A stretch of 10,339 nucleotides of DNA from an uncultured Verrucomicrobiota bacterium. Lineage in GTDB: Bacteria; Verrucomicrobiota; Verrucomicrobiia; Chthoniobacterales; SZAS-18. The position numbers and the translations under genes were made by a program. Positions 5,164 through 10,339 of this stretch are shown here, in pieces. The first letter of the stretch is position 1, and the number at the start of each line of letters is the position of its first letter. The stretch spans positions 1 through 10,339 of the forward strand of contig CALMVM010000131.1 in assembly GCA_937873255.1 (NCBI GenBank). Direction: 5' to 3'. The notes beneath the pieces are model-generated. The model ran no database searches. It worked only from the letters and a program-made list of their open reading frames with translations, and had not been told where the DNA came from.

Positions 5164-5724
5164 ATGGTAAATTCCATGGTGGACACCTGGAACGAACCAT
5201 CTAGCAAAGCCGCCGCCATCGAGCGCACGATCCGCTGTCAATATTTGCTGCGTGGCTACGAGATGGGACGCGGCGGGGAACGGCTGGGGCCCGAGGAAGC
5301 GGTTGCCTTCCTGGAGGAACACGCCCAGGCGGTCGAGGAAGACATCAAAGAATCCACCCGGGAAGAGCGCCACGAGATGCGCCAGATGATCTTGCAGGCC
5401 GGGCGTCCCGACGCCATTGAGGACAACATGAAGGCCATCGCCAAAAAGATGGTGCAAGCGGCGCTGCCAAATTGGCAGGGTGTCCGCGTCGATAATCTGC
5501 TGACGGCCATGCGGCAGGAGCCAGGGTTGTGGGGGGTACGCTCCGGCGGTCGGCGCGGCGTGGCCTTCGTCAAACAAAACGCGCGCGGCTTTTGGGACCG
5601 GCTCCTTGGCCGGTCCGGTACGGCCGCTCGTGTGTGCGCGTACTGGGAAGATGGCACCACGTCTGTTTTTCAGCCGGATGACATGGTGGAATGGTGCATC
5701 CTGCCTTTTCCGAACTCTCCGTAA
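5164..5724 (+). CDS. Hypothetical protein
   Basis: A 186-residue protein that I do not recognise. The ATG at 5164 has an AGGGA Shine-Dalgarno about seven bases upstream; a second ATG at 5176 is possible. Residues 1-45 are mixed. Residues 45-95 form a strongly charged, probably helical stretch (P-E-E-A-V-A-F-L-E-E-H, then V-E-E-D-I-K-E-S-T-R-E-E-R-H-E-M-R-Q-M). The C-terminal half is more globular, with W-G-V-R-S-G-G-R-R-G-V-A-F-V and a final V-C-A-Y-W-E-D-G-T-T-S-V-F strand pair. No signal peptide or membrane segment is seen. It ends 15 bases from a convergent small gene, and no terminator hairpin was found between them. Three antisense frames over it are shadows. Confidence 0.7.
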   Translation: MVNSMVDTWNEPSSKAAAIERTIRCQYLLRGYEMGRGGERLGPEEAVAFLEEHAQAVEEDIKESTREERHEMRQMILQAGRPDAIEDNMKAIAKKMVQAALPNWQGVRVDNLLTAMRQEPGLWGVRSGGRRGVAFVKQNARGFWDRLLGRSGTAARVCAYWEDGTTSVFQPDDMVEWCILPFPNSP

Positions 5725-5739
5725 AGGGCTGCCGGTCGA

Positions 5740-5943
5740 TCAATCGAGCGAGCGGCGGTTGCGCAAGTAATCCCGGCCCATCTGTCGCAGGGTTTTCTCC
5801 AGGTCGGCGGGGTCGCTGGACTCCAGCGCAAAAGCCATGAACCATTCGAGCGGGGGAACGTAGCCAAGCCACGTGGTCAACTCCGCATGGGCGACCATGA
5901 AGCGGTGCAAAGTTTCGGGACGGATTTCAAGGGTGATTTGCAT
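5740..5943 (-). CDS. Small hypothetical protein
   Basis: From the ATG at 5943 this encodes 67 residues, beginning MQITLEIRPETLHRFMVAHA. The frame is open to 6069, but the extra 42 residues are Pro/Gly-rich and lack a pattern, so the shorter start is chosen. A hydrophobic beta-like start followed by helices (T-L-H-R-F-M-V-A-H-A-E-L, L-E-W-F-M-A-F-A-L-E and L-E-K-T-L-R-Q-M-G-R) could suit a small DNA-binding or antitoxin-like fold, but no family was identified and this is only a guess. The Shine-Dalgarno is weak (GTGGG). It is convergent with the 186-residue gene and nothing toxin-like lies next to it. Confidence 0.55.
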   Translation of the reverse strand: MQITLEIRPETLHRFMVAHAELTTWLGYVPPLEWFMAFALESSDPADLEKTLRQMGRDYLRNRRSLD

Positions 5944-6070
5944 GGCACCCACAGCCTTCCCTGGTGCGGGGGGGCACTGCAAAAAGAACCGCTCGGGCGT
6001 ACACCAATTTAGCTGGGCTCCTGCCACGTCCCGCGGGCCGGTCAGAGGGTTGTTTCCGGCGACCCTCACT

Positions 6071-6123
6071 TTGACGCCGCAGCGGCGTCAATCGGCTAAG
6101 CTCTGCCCTTCGGGCTTAGCCGA
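6071..6123. repeat. Two adjacent perfect hairpins
   Basis: The first has ten-base perfect arms TTGACGCCGC and GCGGCGTCAA around a single A (6071-6091). The second starts one base further on, with ten-base perfect arms TCGGCTAAGC (6092-6101) and GCTTAGCCGA (6114-6123) around a 12-base loop that itself contains GCCC-ttc-GGGC. No T-run follows, so these are not ordinary terminators. Tandem imperfectly spaced palindromes like this are typical of REP/BIME-like extragenic repeats, but only a genome-wide count could show that. Confidence 0.65.
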
Positions 6124-6182
6124 CCGTTCAGGGCGCATCCGCGCCTTTCGCCAGAACAACCCACGGACCGGCAAACCAGCTC

Positions 6183-6201
6183 ACGCCGGAAGCTCCGGCG
6201 T
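6183..6201. repeat. Perfect inverted repeat ACGCCGGA-agc-TCCGGCGT
   Basis: Eight-base perfect arms with a three-base loop, 60 bases after the hairpin pair at 6071-6123. It belongs to the same palindrome cluster and is about 160 bases upstream of the antitoxin start, too far to be a simple operator for it. Confidence 0.6.
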
Positions 6202-6360
6202 TCGAATGAGAGTGGGCACGGCGCGACGTGTGTGCTCGGCAAGGTCTTGATGCTTTGGGAAACCGATGGAAATGGCTCGGAAAATCAGAACTAGCCAAAA
6301 AATGCGACGTTTATAGCGTTTGTGGCGATTATGGCGTTGCGAATGCTACAAGGAGGCCGT

Positions 6361-6828
6361 ATGTCTTGGATGATGAAACTCGCTCAATCACGTCTCGATC
6401 CTTCCCTGGTTTCCCCCGAAGAATTGGATCGTCTGGCGGAGATGGTGTTCGAGGATGAACGCCCCGCCTTGATCGGCCGCGAGGGGGTACGAATCGATCT
6501 GCCCGATCCGATCTTCCATTTGCTCGTACGGACAGTCCGCGCCATGCAGGAGGGAAAGTCCATCGTTCTGCTGCCCGAAGACGAGACCTTCACCACACAG
6601 GCCGCCGCCAGCTTTCTGGGCATGTCGCGCCAGTTCCTGGTCAATCTGTTGGATCAGGGTGCGATCCCCCATCACCACGTGGGCACTCACCGAAAGGTGT
6701 ACTTCAAGGATTTGTTAGCGTACCAAAAACAGCGCGACCAGCAGCGCCGCAAGGACCTCGATCAATTGTTTGAGAAGGCGGAAGCAGCGGGCGTTTACGA
6801 CGAGCAACCACCGGAGGATGAGAGCTGA
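6361..6828 (+). CDS. Type II antitoxin, excisionase/MerR-type HTH DNA-binding protein
   Basis: The protein has 155 residues; the ATG at 6361 follows a strong AAGGAGG Shine-Dalgarno at good spacing, so a longer frame starting at 6322 is rejected. Residues 77-121 form an excisionase-family helix-turn-helix: F-T-T-Q-A-A-A-S-F-L-G-M-S-R-Q-F-L-V, then L-L-D-Q-G-A-I-P-H-H-H-V-G-T-H-R-K-V-Y. A charged tail (R-R-K-D-L-D-Q-L-F-E-K-A) ends in G-V-Y-D. This is the standard build of antitoxins that sit directly upstream of PIN-domain toxins: the HTH part binds the operon's operator and the complex silences the toxin. The gene overlaps the toxin start by 11 bases. Autoregulation by the complex is inferred from the family. 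The organisation is VapBC-like, but the antitoxin fold is not classical VapB. Confidence 0.88.
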   Translation: MSWMMKLAQSRLDPSLVSPEELDRLAEMVFEDERPALIGREGVRIDLPDPIFHLLVRTVRAMQEGKSIVLLPEDETFTTQAAASFLGMSRQFLVNLLDQGAIPHHHVGTHRKVYFKDLLAYQKQRDQQRRKDLDQLFEKAEAAGVYDEQPPEDES

Positions 6829-7387
6829 CTACCCAGTAGTGCTTGATGCCTGTGTGTTGGCACCGGCAAATACTTGCGACCTGCTGCTCAGGTTGGCAGA
6901 AACACCGCGTCTTTACGTGCCGCAGTGGTCGGAGGACATCCTCGCGGAAGTGCGGCGCACGCAGGTCGAAAAGCTGAAGTGGCCGGAGGAACTCGCTCGG
7001 TACTGGCAGGAGCAGGTTCGCGCCAGCTTTCCCGAAGCCTTGATTGGCGGGTACGGGAAGCTGACGGAGGTGTGCGAGAATGATCCCAAGGATCGGCACG
7101 TACTGGCGGCGGCCATCAAATCGAAAGCCGAGCTGATCGTCACATCCAACCTCAAGCATTTTCCCCGGGCGGCCCTGGAACCCTGGGGAATTTCGGCTAC
7201 CCATCCATCCAGCTATTTGATCACGCTCTACGCGATGGACCCCGGCGTGGTGGTGGCGAAGTTGGAAGCCATCGCCCGCCGGCGAAAACTGGCACCCGAA
7301 GAGATGCTGGGACGGCTTGCTAAAAGCCTGCCCGCCTTTGCTAGGCACGTAGCGGATGCGCTGGGTTGGGACCTGCCGTCAACATGA
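6818..7387 (+). CDS. PIN-domain ribonuclease toxin
   Basis: The toxin has 189 residues and starts at the ATG at 6818, inside the end of the antitoxin gene. It is a PIN-domain protein of the PIN_3 type. The acidic metal-binding residues can be placed: Asp10 in V-V-L-D-A-C-V-L, Glu44 in S-E-D-I-L-A-E-V, and Asp92 in D-P-K-D-R-H-V-L-A-A-A, followed by the T-S-N-L-K-H-F-P motif with Asn111. PIN toxins cut RNA, often tRNA or rRNA, with Mg or Mn ions, and stop growth when the labile antitoxin is lost. The C-terminal extension of about 60 residues (from about residue 130) is usual for this subgroup. All key residues are present, so it is probably active. A Shine-Dalgarno-like GGAGG lies directly against the ATG, so translation is probably coupled to the antitoxin. 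Confidence 0.88.
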   Translation: MRADYPVVLDACVLAPANTCDLLLRLAETPRLYVPQWSEDILAEVRRTQVEKLKWPEELARYWQEQVRASFPEALIGGYGKLTEVCENDPKDRHVLAAAIKSKAELIVTSNLKHFPRAALEPWGISATHPSSYLITLYAMDPGVVVAKLEAIARRRKLAPEEMLGRLAKSLPAFARHVADALGWDLPST

Positions 7388-7413
7388 ACGCCAAAAATAG
7401 AAAACTCCCATGA
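7384..7413 (+). other. Nine-codon open frame bridging toxin and next gene by ATGA overlaps
   Basis: The toxin stop overlaps an ATG (ATGA, 7384-7387). That ATG opens a nine-residue frame, MNAKNRKLP, whose own TGA overlaps the ATG of the next gene (ATGA, 7410-7413). The next gene lacks a good Shine-Dalgarno, so ribosomes stepping across this mini-frame could couple its translation to the toxin. Chance cannot be excluded. Confidence 0.4.
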
Positions 7414-7724
7414 AAAATCTCGAAATCAATCTGGGCAACGTTTCCGTCGAGGCATCGGACAGCGATGAGGTCTTGATGCAAAAGGCCCGCCAGCATCTGC
7501 CCGTCGCACTCAGAAAGGTGGGTGAGAGAATGGGTGAGGAGACGTGGACAACGATGGAGAAGTCGTTTCGCAATTCCATCATCAAGCTCAAGAGCGCCGA
7601 CAAAGGACCTCATGTGCGTGACAGCGGCGAGCAATATGCGCGCAACGCCGACAGCGCCACTCAAAAGCAACTCGTCCAAACGATCTTCGAACAGCTCCAA
7701 ACTCAACGTGCGGCCAAGCAATAA
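7410..7724 (+). CDS. Small hypothetical protein
   Basis: A 104-residue protein that I do not recognise. It begins with a beta-like MKNLEINLGNVSVEA, then continues as mainly charged helix (V-L-M-Q-K-A-R-Q-H-L-P-V-A-L-R-K-V-G-E-R-M) and ends in a Gln-rich helix (Q-K-Q-L-V-Q-T-I-F-E-Q-L-Q-T-Q-R). There is no Cys and no membrane segment. It lies between the toxin and the lambda-exonuclease-type nuclease, coupled to the first by the ATGA bridge and 17 bases ahead of the second. A role as accessory protein of the recombination genes downstream is a guess from position only. Confidence 0.65.
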   Translation: MKNLEINLGNVSVEASDSDEVLMQKARQHLPVALRKVGERMGEETWTTMEKSFRNSIIKLKSADKGPHVRDSGEQYARNADSATQKQLVQTIFEQLQTQRAAKQ

Positions 7725-7741
7725 TCAAGGAGGGGATGCCG

Positions 7742-8326
7742 ATGACCAAGGGAAGTCCGTGTTTCCACGTGATTGAACTCGAACAGAGAACCGATGCGTG
7801 GCGAGAATGGCGACACCACGGCGTAGGGGCCTCTGATGCGCCGATCATCATGGGCGAAAACCCGTGGAAGGACGTCTGGGGGTTGCTTTCACTGAAACAG
7901 GGTCCTGCGTGTGACCCCGGCAGAAACGCGGCGATGAATTTTGGTGAAGAGTGCGAAGCCGATGCGCTTGGCAGCTACATCCAAAAGAAGGGAGTTTCCG
8001 TTGCCCCGCTGTGTTTAGAAAGCAAAGAGCGCCCGTGGATGCGCGCCAGCCTGGACGGCATCTCCGATGACCGTTCGGTTGTTGTCGAAATCAAGTGCGG
8101 GTTGTCGATCTACCGCAAAGTCTCACAGTACAAAATGGTGCCCACGTATTACAACGGCCAGCTTCAGCACATCCTCGCTTTGACTGGGCTGCCATCGCTG
8201 GATTTCTGGTGTTATCTGCCGAATCGCCCCGGTCTGTTGGTCAAAATCCGGCGCGACGAAAGCTACATCAAGCGGCTGATCACTGCAGAAACGGAATTTT
8301 GGCAACATGTTCAGGAAGGTCGATGA
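7742..8326 (+). CDS. YqaJ / lambda-exonuclease family nuclease
   Basis: A 194-residue nuclease of the phage YqaJ/lambda exonuclease type (restriction-endonuclease-like fold). Motifs in order are R-H-H-G-V-G-A-S-D-A-P-I-I-M-G near residue 24, G-E-E-C-E-A with Glu72, S-L-D-G-I with Asp105, V-E-I-K-C with Glu116 and Lys118, and Y-Y-N-G-Q-L-Q-H-I-L-A-L near residue 138. Asp105, Glu116 and Lys118 are the metal-binding triad. The family digests one strand of double-stranded DNA ends to give single strands for annealing recombination. The ATG at 7742 lies eight bases after AAGGAGG (7727-7733); the ATG at 7736 is too close to that site. It follows the 104-residue gene, and its TGA overlaps an ATG at 8323. 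The catalytic set is complete, so it is probably functional. Confidence 0.88.
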   Translation: MTKGSPCFHVIELEQRTDAWREWRHHGVGASDAPIIMGENPWKDVWGLLSLKQGPACDPGRNAAMNFGEECEADALGSYIQKKGVSVAPLCLESKERPWMRASLDGISDDRSVVVEIKCGLSIYRKVSQYKMVPTYYNGQLQHILALTGLPSLDFWCYLPNRPGLLVKIRRDESYIKRLITAETEFWQHVQEGR

Positions 8327-8430
8327 AGACGTGTGGCTGTTGCCATGGTGGATTCGATCAAGTCTCTCCCCGCACACCAAGTGATGAACTGGTTTCAAAT
8401 AGCCCGGAGTCAGGCCGATGCGTTTTTTGA
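8323..8430 (+). CDS. Possible Cys-rich 35-residue protein, overlapping frame
   Basis: The nuclease stop overlaps an ATG (ATGA, 8323-8326) that opens a 35-residue frame starting MKTCGCCHGGFDQV and ending S-G-R-C-V-F. It has four Cys and one His, as a small metal-binding knuckle would, but it lies in a different frame across the start of the next gene. An AGGAAGG about seven bases before it is a reasonable ribosome site. It may be a real small protein, a coupling device for the next gene, or chance. Confidence 0.3.
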   Translation: MKTCGCCHGGFDQVSPRTPSDELVSNSPESGRCVF

Positions 8431-9043
8431 TATCGAACAACGCATCTCCGAAGCAGAGCGACAGGAGCGTGGGCTGGCTGCTATCGATGCCTTCCATCAC
8501 ATCTTCACCGTTCTTGCCGCAGAGCTGCGTTTACGCGACGAGTGGCCAAAAGCGTATTGCCACATCAGGCCGTTTTCTACGGGCATCATTGAGCACTCGA
8601 CCAAGATGCGTTGGGATTTTACGCTCGGGGTTTCACTCCACGGCTGGTTTGTTGAGGCTCTGATTGTAGCGCCCGAACAAATCCGTCACATGAAAGACGA
8701 CTACTGGCATCACATCCTCAGGCTATCCACACTCGGCAAGGCGGAATTCCAGGATTACGGGCGGCCCAACGGCTGGAGCAGCCGTCCAGAAGTCAGCAAG
8801 CTTACCCAGCACAAAGGGAGTTTGGTCTTCTCCATCGCCCGAGATTTTACGCTTTTGGCTTCCACGTCAGAAGGATGCTCAACGCTGGGCGGCATTCACA
8901 TCACCCTTCCACTCGAATCCGACGAGGCGGCAGTCACCACCTTTTTCAAACACGCGCTGGATTCGCTCTACCGCTCGAACTATCTGCTGCACCGATCCGC
9001 GTACCTTCAGCAGAAGCGTTACGTGAAAAAGTTTGGGCAGTAA
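8333..9043 (+). CDS. Hypothetical protein in the recombination module
   Basis: The protein has 236 residues from the GTG at 8333; starts at ATG 8345 or ATG 8384 are also possible, and none has a clean Shine-Dalgarno. I do not recognise the family. The N-terminal 60 residues are helical (A-R-S-Q-A-D-A-F-F-D-I-E-Q-R-I-S-E-A-E-R-Q). The middle is rich in Trp, Phe and His with beta-strand patterns (M-R-W-D-F-T-L-G-V-S-L-H-G-W-F-V-E-A-L). The C-terminus is helical and basic (Y-L-Q-Q-K-R-Y-V-K-K-F). There is no membrane segment. Its position directly after the lambda-exonuclease-type gene, with overlapping ends, makes a helper role in DNA processing the most reasonable inference. It ends about 35 bases before a terminator-like hairpin shared with a convergent gene. 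Confidence 0.72.
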   Translation: MAVAMVDSIKSLPAHQVMNWFQIARSQADAFFDIEQRISEAERQERGLAAIDAFHHIFTVLAAELRLRDEWPKAYCHIRPFSTGIIEHSTKMRWDFTLGVSLHGWFVEALIVAPEQIRHMKDDYWHHILRLSTLGKAEFQDYGRPNGWSSRPEVSKLTQHKGSLVFSIARDFTLLASTSEGCSTLGGIHITLPLESDEAAVTTFFKHALDSLYRSNYLLHRSAYLQQKRYVKKFGQ

Positions 9044-9077
9044 ATCAAGGGGGCAGATGAGGTCTGATGACACGTTG

Positions 9078-9105
9078 CGCCCCGCTGGATTATCCAGGCG
9101 GGGCG
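9078..9105. terminator. Shared hairpin between convergent genes
   Basis: CGCCCCGC-TGGA (9078-9089) pairs with TCCA-(G)-GCGGGGCG (9093-9105) as a 12-base-pair stem with one bulged G and a three-base loop. It lies in the 79-base gap between the ends of the two convergent genes, where a bidirectional terminator is expected. A T-run is weak on both sides, so its efficiency as an intrinsic terminator is uncertain; it may instead mark or protect the RNA ends. Confidence 0.6.
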
Positions 9106-9122
9106 GCGTTATTATAAAAGTC

Positions 9123-10265
9123 CTACGTGCCACTAACGGCTTGGGCGGTCTCCGCTGCTTTCTTGGCCGCGCGTCGGCGCTTCGGGCGGGGGGCAGTGGC
9201 TCCGACTTCAGCTTGTCTCTCCACTTCCCGCCACTCGCGGTATGCCTTCAACCCGGCCATCAATGCCCTGTCTCCTTCGCCAGCGTTGCCCTGAGCCGTT
9301 TTCTTGGGCATCCATTCTGTTTCGTACCAATGGAGCTGCTGGGGCGTGAGGTCCGCGAAGGTCAAACCACGGTTTTTTCCAAAGTGGATCGGAGTGTTCC
9401 GAAAATTCTGTCCCTCGACACGGCTGAACGCCTCCAATGTTACCGGGATGGGGGGTGCCGCCTTGGTGCGTACGGCAAAGGTGGGGGGAGCGGGCTTGAA
9501 TGACTCGGTATCGGCGGTCACCTCCAGGAGGATCACCGGGGTGGGAGTGGATGCGGCGGTTGTCTGGGTCAAGGTGGCGATGCTGGCACTGATTTCTTCC
9601 AAATCCTGCGTGAAGATGTCGCTGGCGGCAGTCGTGGTGAGCACCGCATCCACCAAAGCGCGCTTCTTCGCCATTTTGAGCACGGTGTTGTAGTGGTCGG
9701 CGGGGTTGTCGTTTTCGACCTTCTCGCCGCCCCGGGCGACCATCCATCCCTGGCCGTCCACCTTTTTGACCGTGAAGCCTTTGCCGCCGATCAATTCCTG
9801 CGCTTTGGCGGGGTCATCCTGACGAATTTCCCAGTAGACTCGGGGCACGGCGCGGTCAGTGACTTCCGCCGCACCCGCGCGGAAACGATATTTGTTTTCG
9901 AGAGTGGTACAGGAGCCGACGCCTTGGCCGATGAGCACCTGGCTCGTGATGCTGGTCAGTGTCGTGGTCACCCGGTACTCGCGGTGGCCGCGCTCATGCT
10001 GACGTTCTTCCACGTCGTAGGCGGGGGCCAAGCGGAAGAGCAGGCAAAGCTTTTCGGCACCCGGTTTGAGCAGGGTGGGTTTGTCGCCGCAGCCGGGGAT
10101 GCGGCCAAAGTGTTCGCCCTCCTTCATGGCGGCGGACATGATTTGCTGGATGAGCGCCACGTGGGTGAGCACCTGCTGCACGGTCAGCGGGGCGGGGGAG
10201 CCGATTTCAGCGGTGGCGACGGCGCGACTGTCGGCTTGCGCGGGAACGATCTGGGCGGTAGTCAT
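9123..10265 (-). CDS. Phage-type protein, putative single-strand annealing recombinase
   Basis: A 380-residue protein matching, by memory, a family of phage and mobile-element proteins with the core E-H-F-G-R-I-P-G-C-G-D-K-P-T-L-L-K-P-G-A (residues 51-70) and A-Y-D-V-E-E (82-87). Further matches are Y-R-V-T-T-T-L (97-103) and L-K-M-A-K-K-R-A-L-V-D-A-V-L-T-T-T (196-212) leading into D-I-F-T-Q-D. The last motif resembles the A-x-x-R-A segment of Rad52/Erf-like annealing proteins. A variable Thr/Pro linker (about 225-280) is followed by a separate C-terminal domain, F-G-K-N-R-G-L-T-F-A-D-L-T, and a basic K-R-R-R-A-A-K-K tail. The partnership with the convergent lambda-exonuclease-type gene is what suggests recombination; annealing activity is inferred. 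The start at 10265 has only a weak ribosome site. Confidence 0.72.
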   Translation of the reverse strand: MTTAQIVPAQADSRAVATAEIGSPAPLTVQQVLTHVALIQQIMSAAMKEGEHFGRIPGCGDKPTLLKPGAEKLCLLFRLAPAYDVEERQHERGHREYRVTTTLTSITSQVLIGQGVGSCTTLENKYRFRAGAAEVTDRAVPRVYWEIRQDDPAKAQELIGGKGFTVKKVDGQGWMVARGGEKVENDNPADHYNTVLKMAKKRALVDAVLTTTAASDIFTQDLEEISASIATLTQTTAASTPTPVILLEVTADTESFKPAPPTFAVRTKAAPPIPVTLEAFSRVEGQNFRNTPIHFGKNRGLTFADLTPQQLHWYETEWMPKKTAQGNAGEGDRALMAGLKAYREWREVERQAEVGATAPRPKRRRAAKKAAETAQAVSGT

Positions 10266-10298
10266 GGATTGCTATCTTCTCGGGTAGTGTTGTAACTG

Positions 10299-10337
10299 GG
10301 CCTCCGCGTGGTCGAAACACGCGGGGGCCTTTTGCTT
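10299..10337 (+). terminator. Intrinsic terminator on the plus strand, upstream of the recombinase-like gene
   Basis: GGCCTCCGCGTG (10299-10310) pairs with CACGCGGGGGCC (10318-10329) over 12 positions around a seven-base loop, followed by TTTTGCTT on the plus side. The single imperfect pair is T-G, a G-U wobble in plus-strand RNA but an A-C mismatch in minus-strand RNA, so the plus strand is the stronger fold. It sits 34 bases upstream of the minus-strand start codon at 10265 and would stop antisense transcripts leaving that gene. Confidence 0.65.
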
Positions 10338-10339
10338 GG

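Larger units (their letters stand above)
5944..6360. other. Gene-free stretch with a palindrome cluster
   Basis: About 417 bases between the divergent small gene and the toxin-antitoxin operon. The only long plus-strand frame (to 6250) has an unstructured, Arg/Ser/Gly-rich product and is rejected. The left half contains three strong palindromes within 131 bases (listed separately). The right half (6240-6360) falls in GC content and should carry the toxin-antitoxin promoter and operator. It contains the near-repeated words GTGGCG and ATGGCG before the Shine-Dalgarno, but no confident -35/-10 pair. Confidence 0.5.

Noticed and set aside
4768..5577. Minus-strand frame of 269 codons
   Set aside because: Crosses the right IS end and lies opposite the 186-residue gene that has a Shine-Dalgarno; shadow.
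5873..6250. Plus-strand frame of 125 codons
   Set aside because: Unstructured Arg/Ser/Gly-rich product spanning three strong palindromes and part of a small minus-strand gene.
6289..6317. Promoter using TATAGC (6312-6317) for the toxin-antitoxin operon
   Set aside because: The position 17 bases upstream holds no -35-like hexamer, so the match to a sigma70 promoter is too weak.
9693..10295. Plus-strand frame of 200 codons
   Set aside because: Opposite the recombinase-like gene and rich in Gly/Ala repeats; shadow.
1..10339. CRISPR array
   Set aside because: No regularly spaced direct repeats were seen anywhere in the window.

Overview
The window is accessory, mobile-type DNA from a GC-rich bacterium. 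Shine-Dalgarno motifs, tightly overlapping operons and an IS5-family insertion sequence support a bacterial origin. The taxon cannot be fixed from this sequence; a Gram-negative plasmid, integrative element or degenerate prophage region is the best guess. No rRNA, complete tRNA, CRISPR array or housekeeping gene was seen.

Left third (1-2950), minus strand: one compact operon, transcribed from right to left. A DUF932 gene comes first. It is preceded by a good candidate promoter (2858-2886) whose spacer holds a perfect inverted repeat. After an 82-base gap holding a tRNA T-arm-like hairpin come three small genes and a fourth that runs off the window edge. They are joined by ATGA or short overlaps. 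Only the DUF932 protein and a DUF6573-like protein can be tied to a family.

Middle (2950-6360): patchy and apparently rearranged. It holds a GC-rich, palindrome-rich gene-free stretch, a small minus-strand gene of unknown function and a complete 857-base IS5-family element with a 3-base target duplication. The IS sits at the end of a short plus-strand open frame with no clear start. A second gene-free stretch follows, then an unrecognised 186-residue gene, a 67-residue minus-strand gene and a third gene-free stretch with three strong palindromes.

Right third (6361-10339): a type II toxin-antitoxin pair (HTH antitoxin and PIN-domain toxin) leads a plus-strand run of small genes. This run includes a lambda-exonuclease/YqaJ-type nuclease with all its expected catalytic residues and an unrecognised 236-residue protein. 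Across a shared terminator-like hairpin, a convergent minus-strand gene encodes a phage-type protein that I infer to be a single-strand annealing recombinase. Exonuclease plus annealing protein would form a phage-style recombination module, held in the population by the toxin-antitoxin pair.

A recurring regulatory oddity is that both large minus-strand genes (DUF932 and the putative recombinase) have, between promoter side and start codon, a hairpin whose pairing and T-tract make it an intrinsic terminator on the opposite strand. That arrangement suggests control of antisense transcription.
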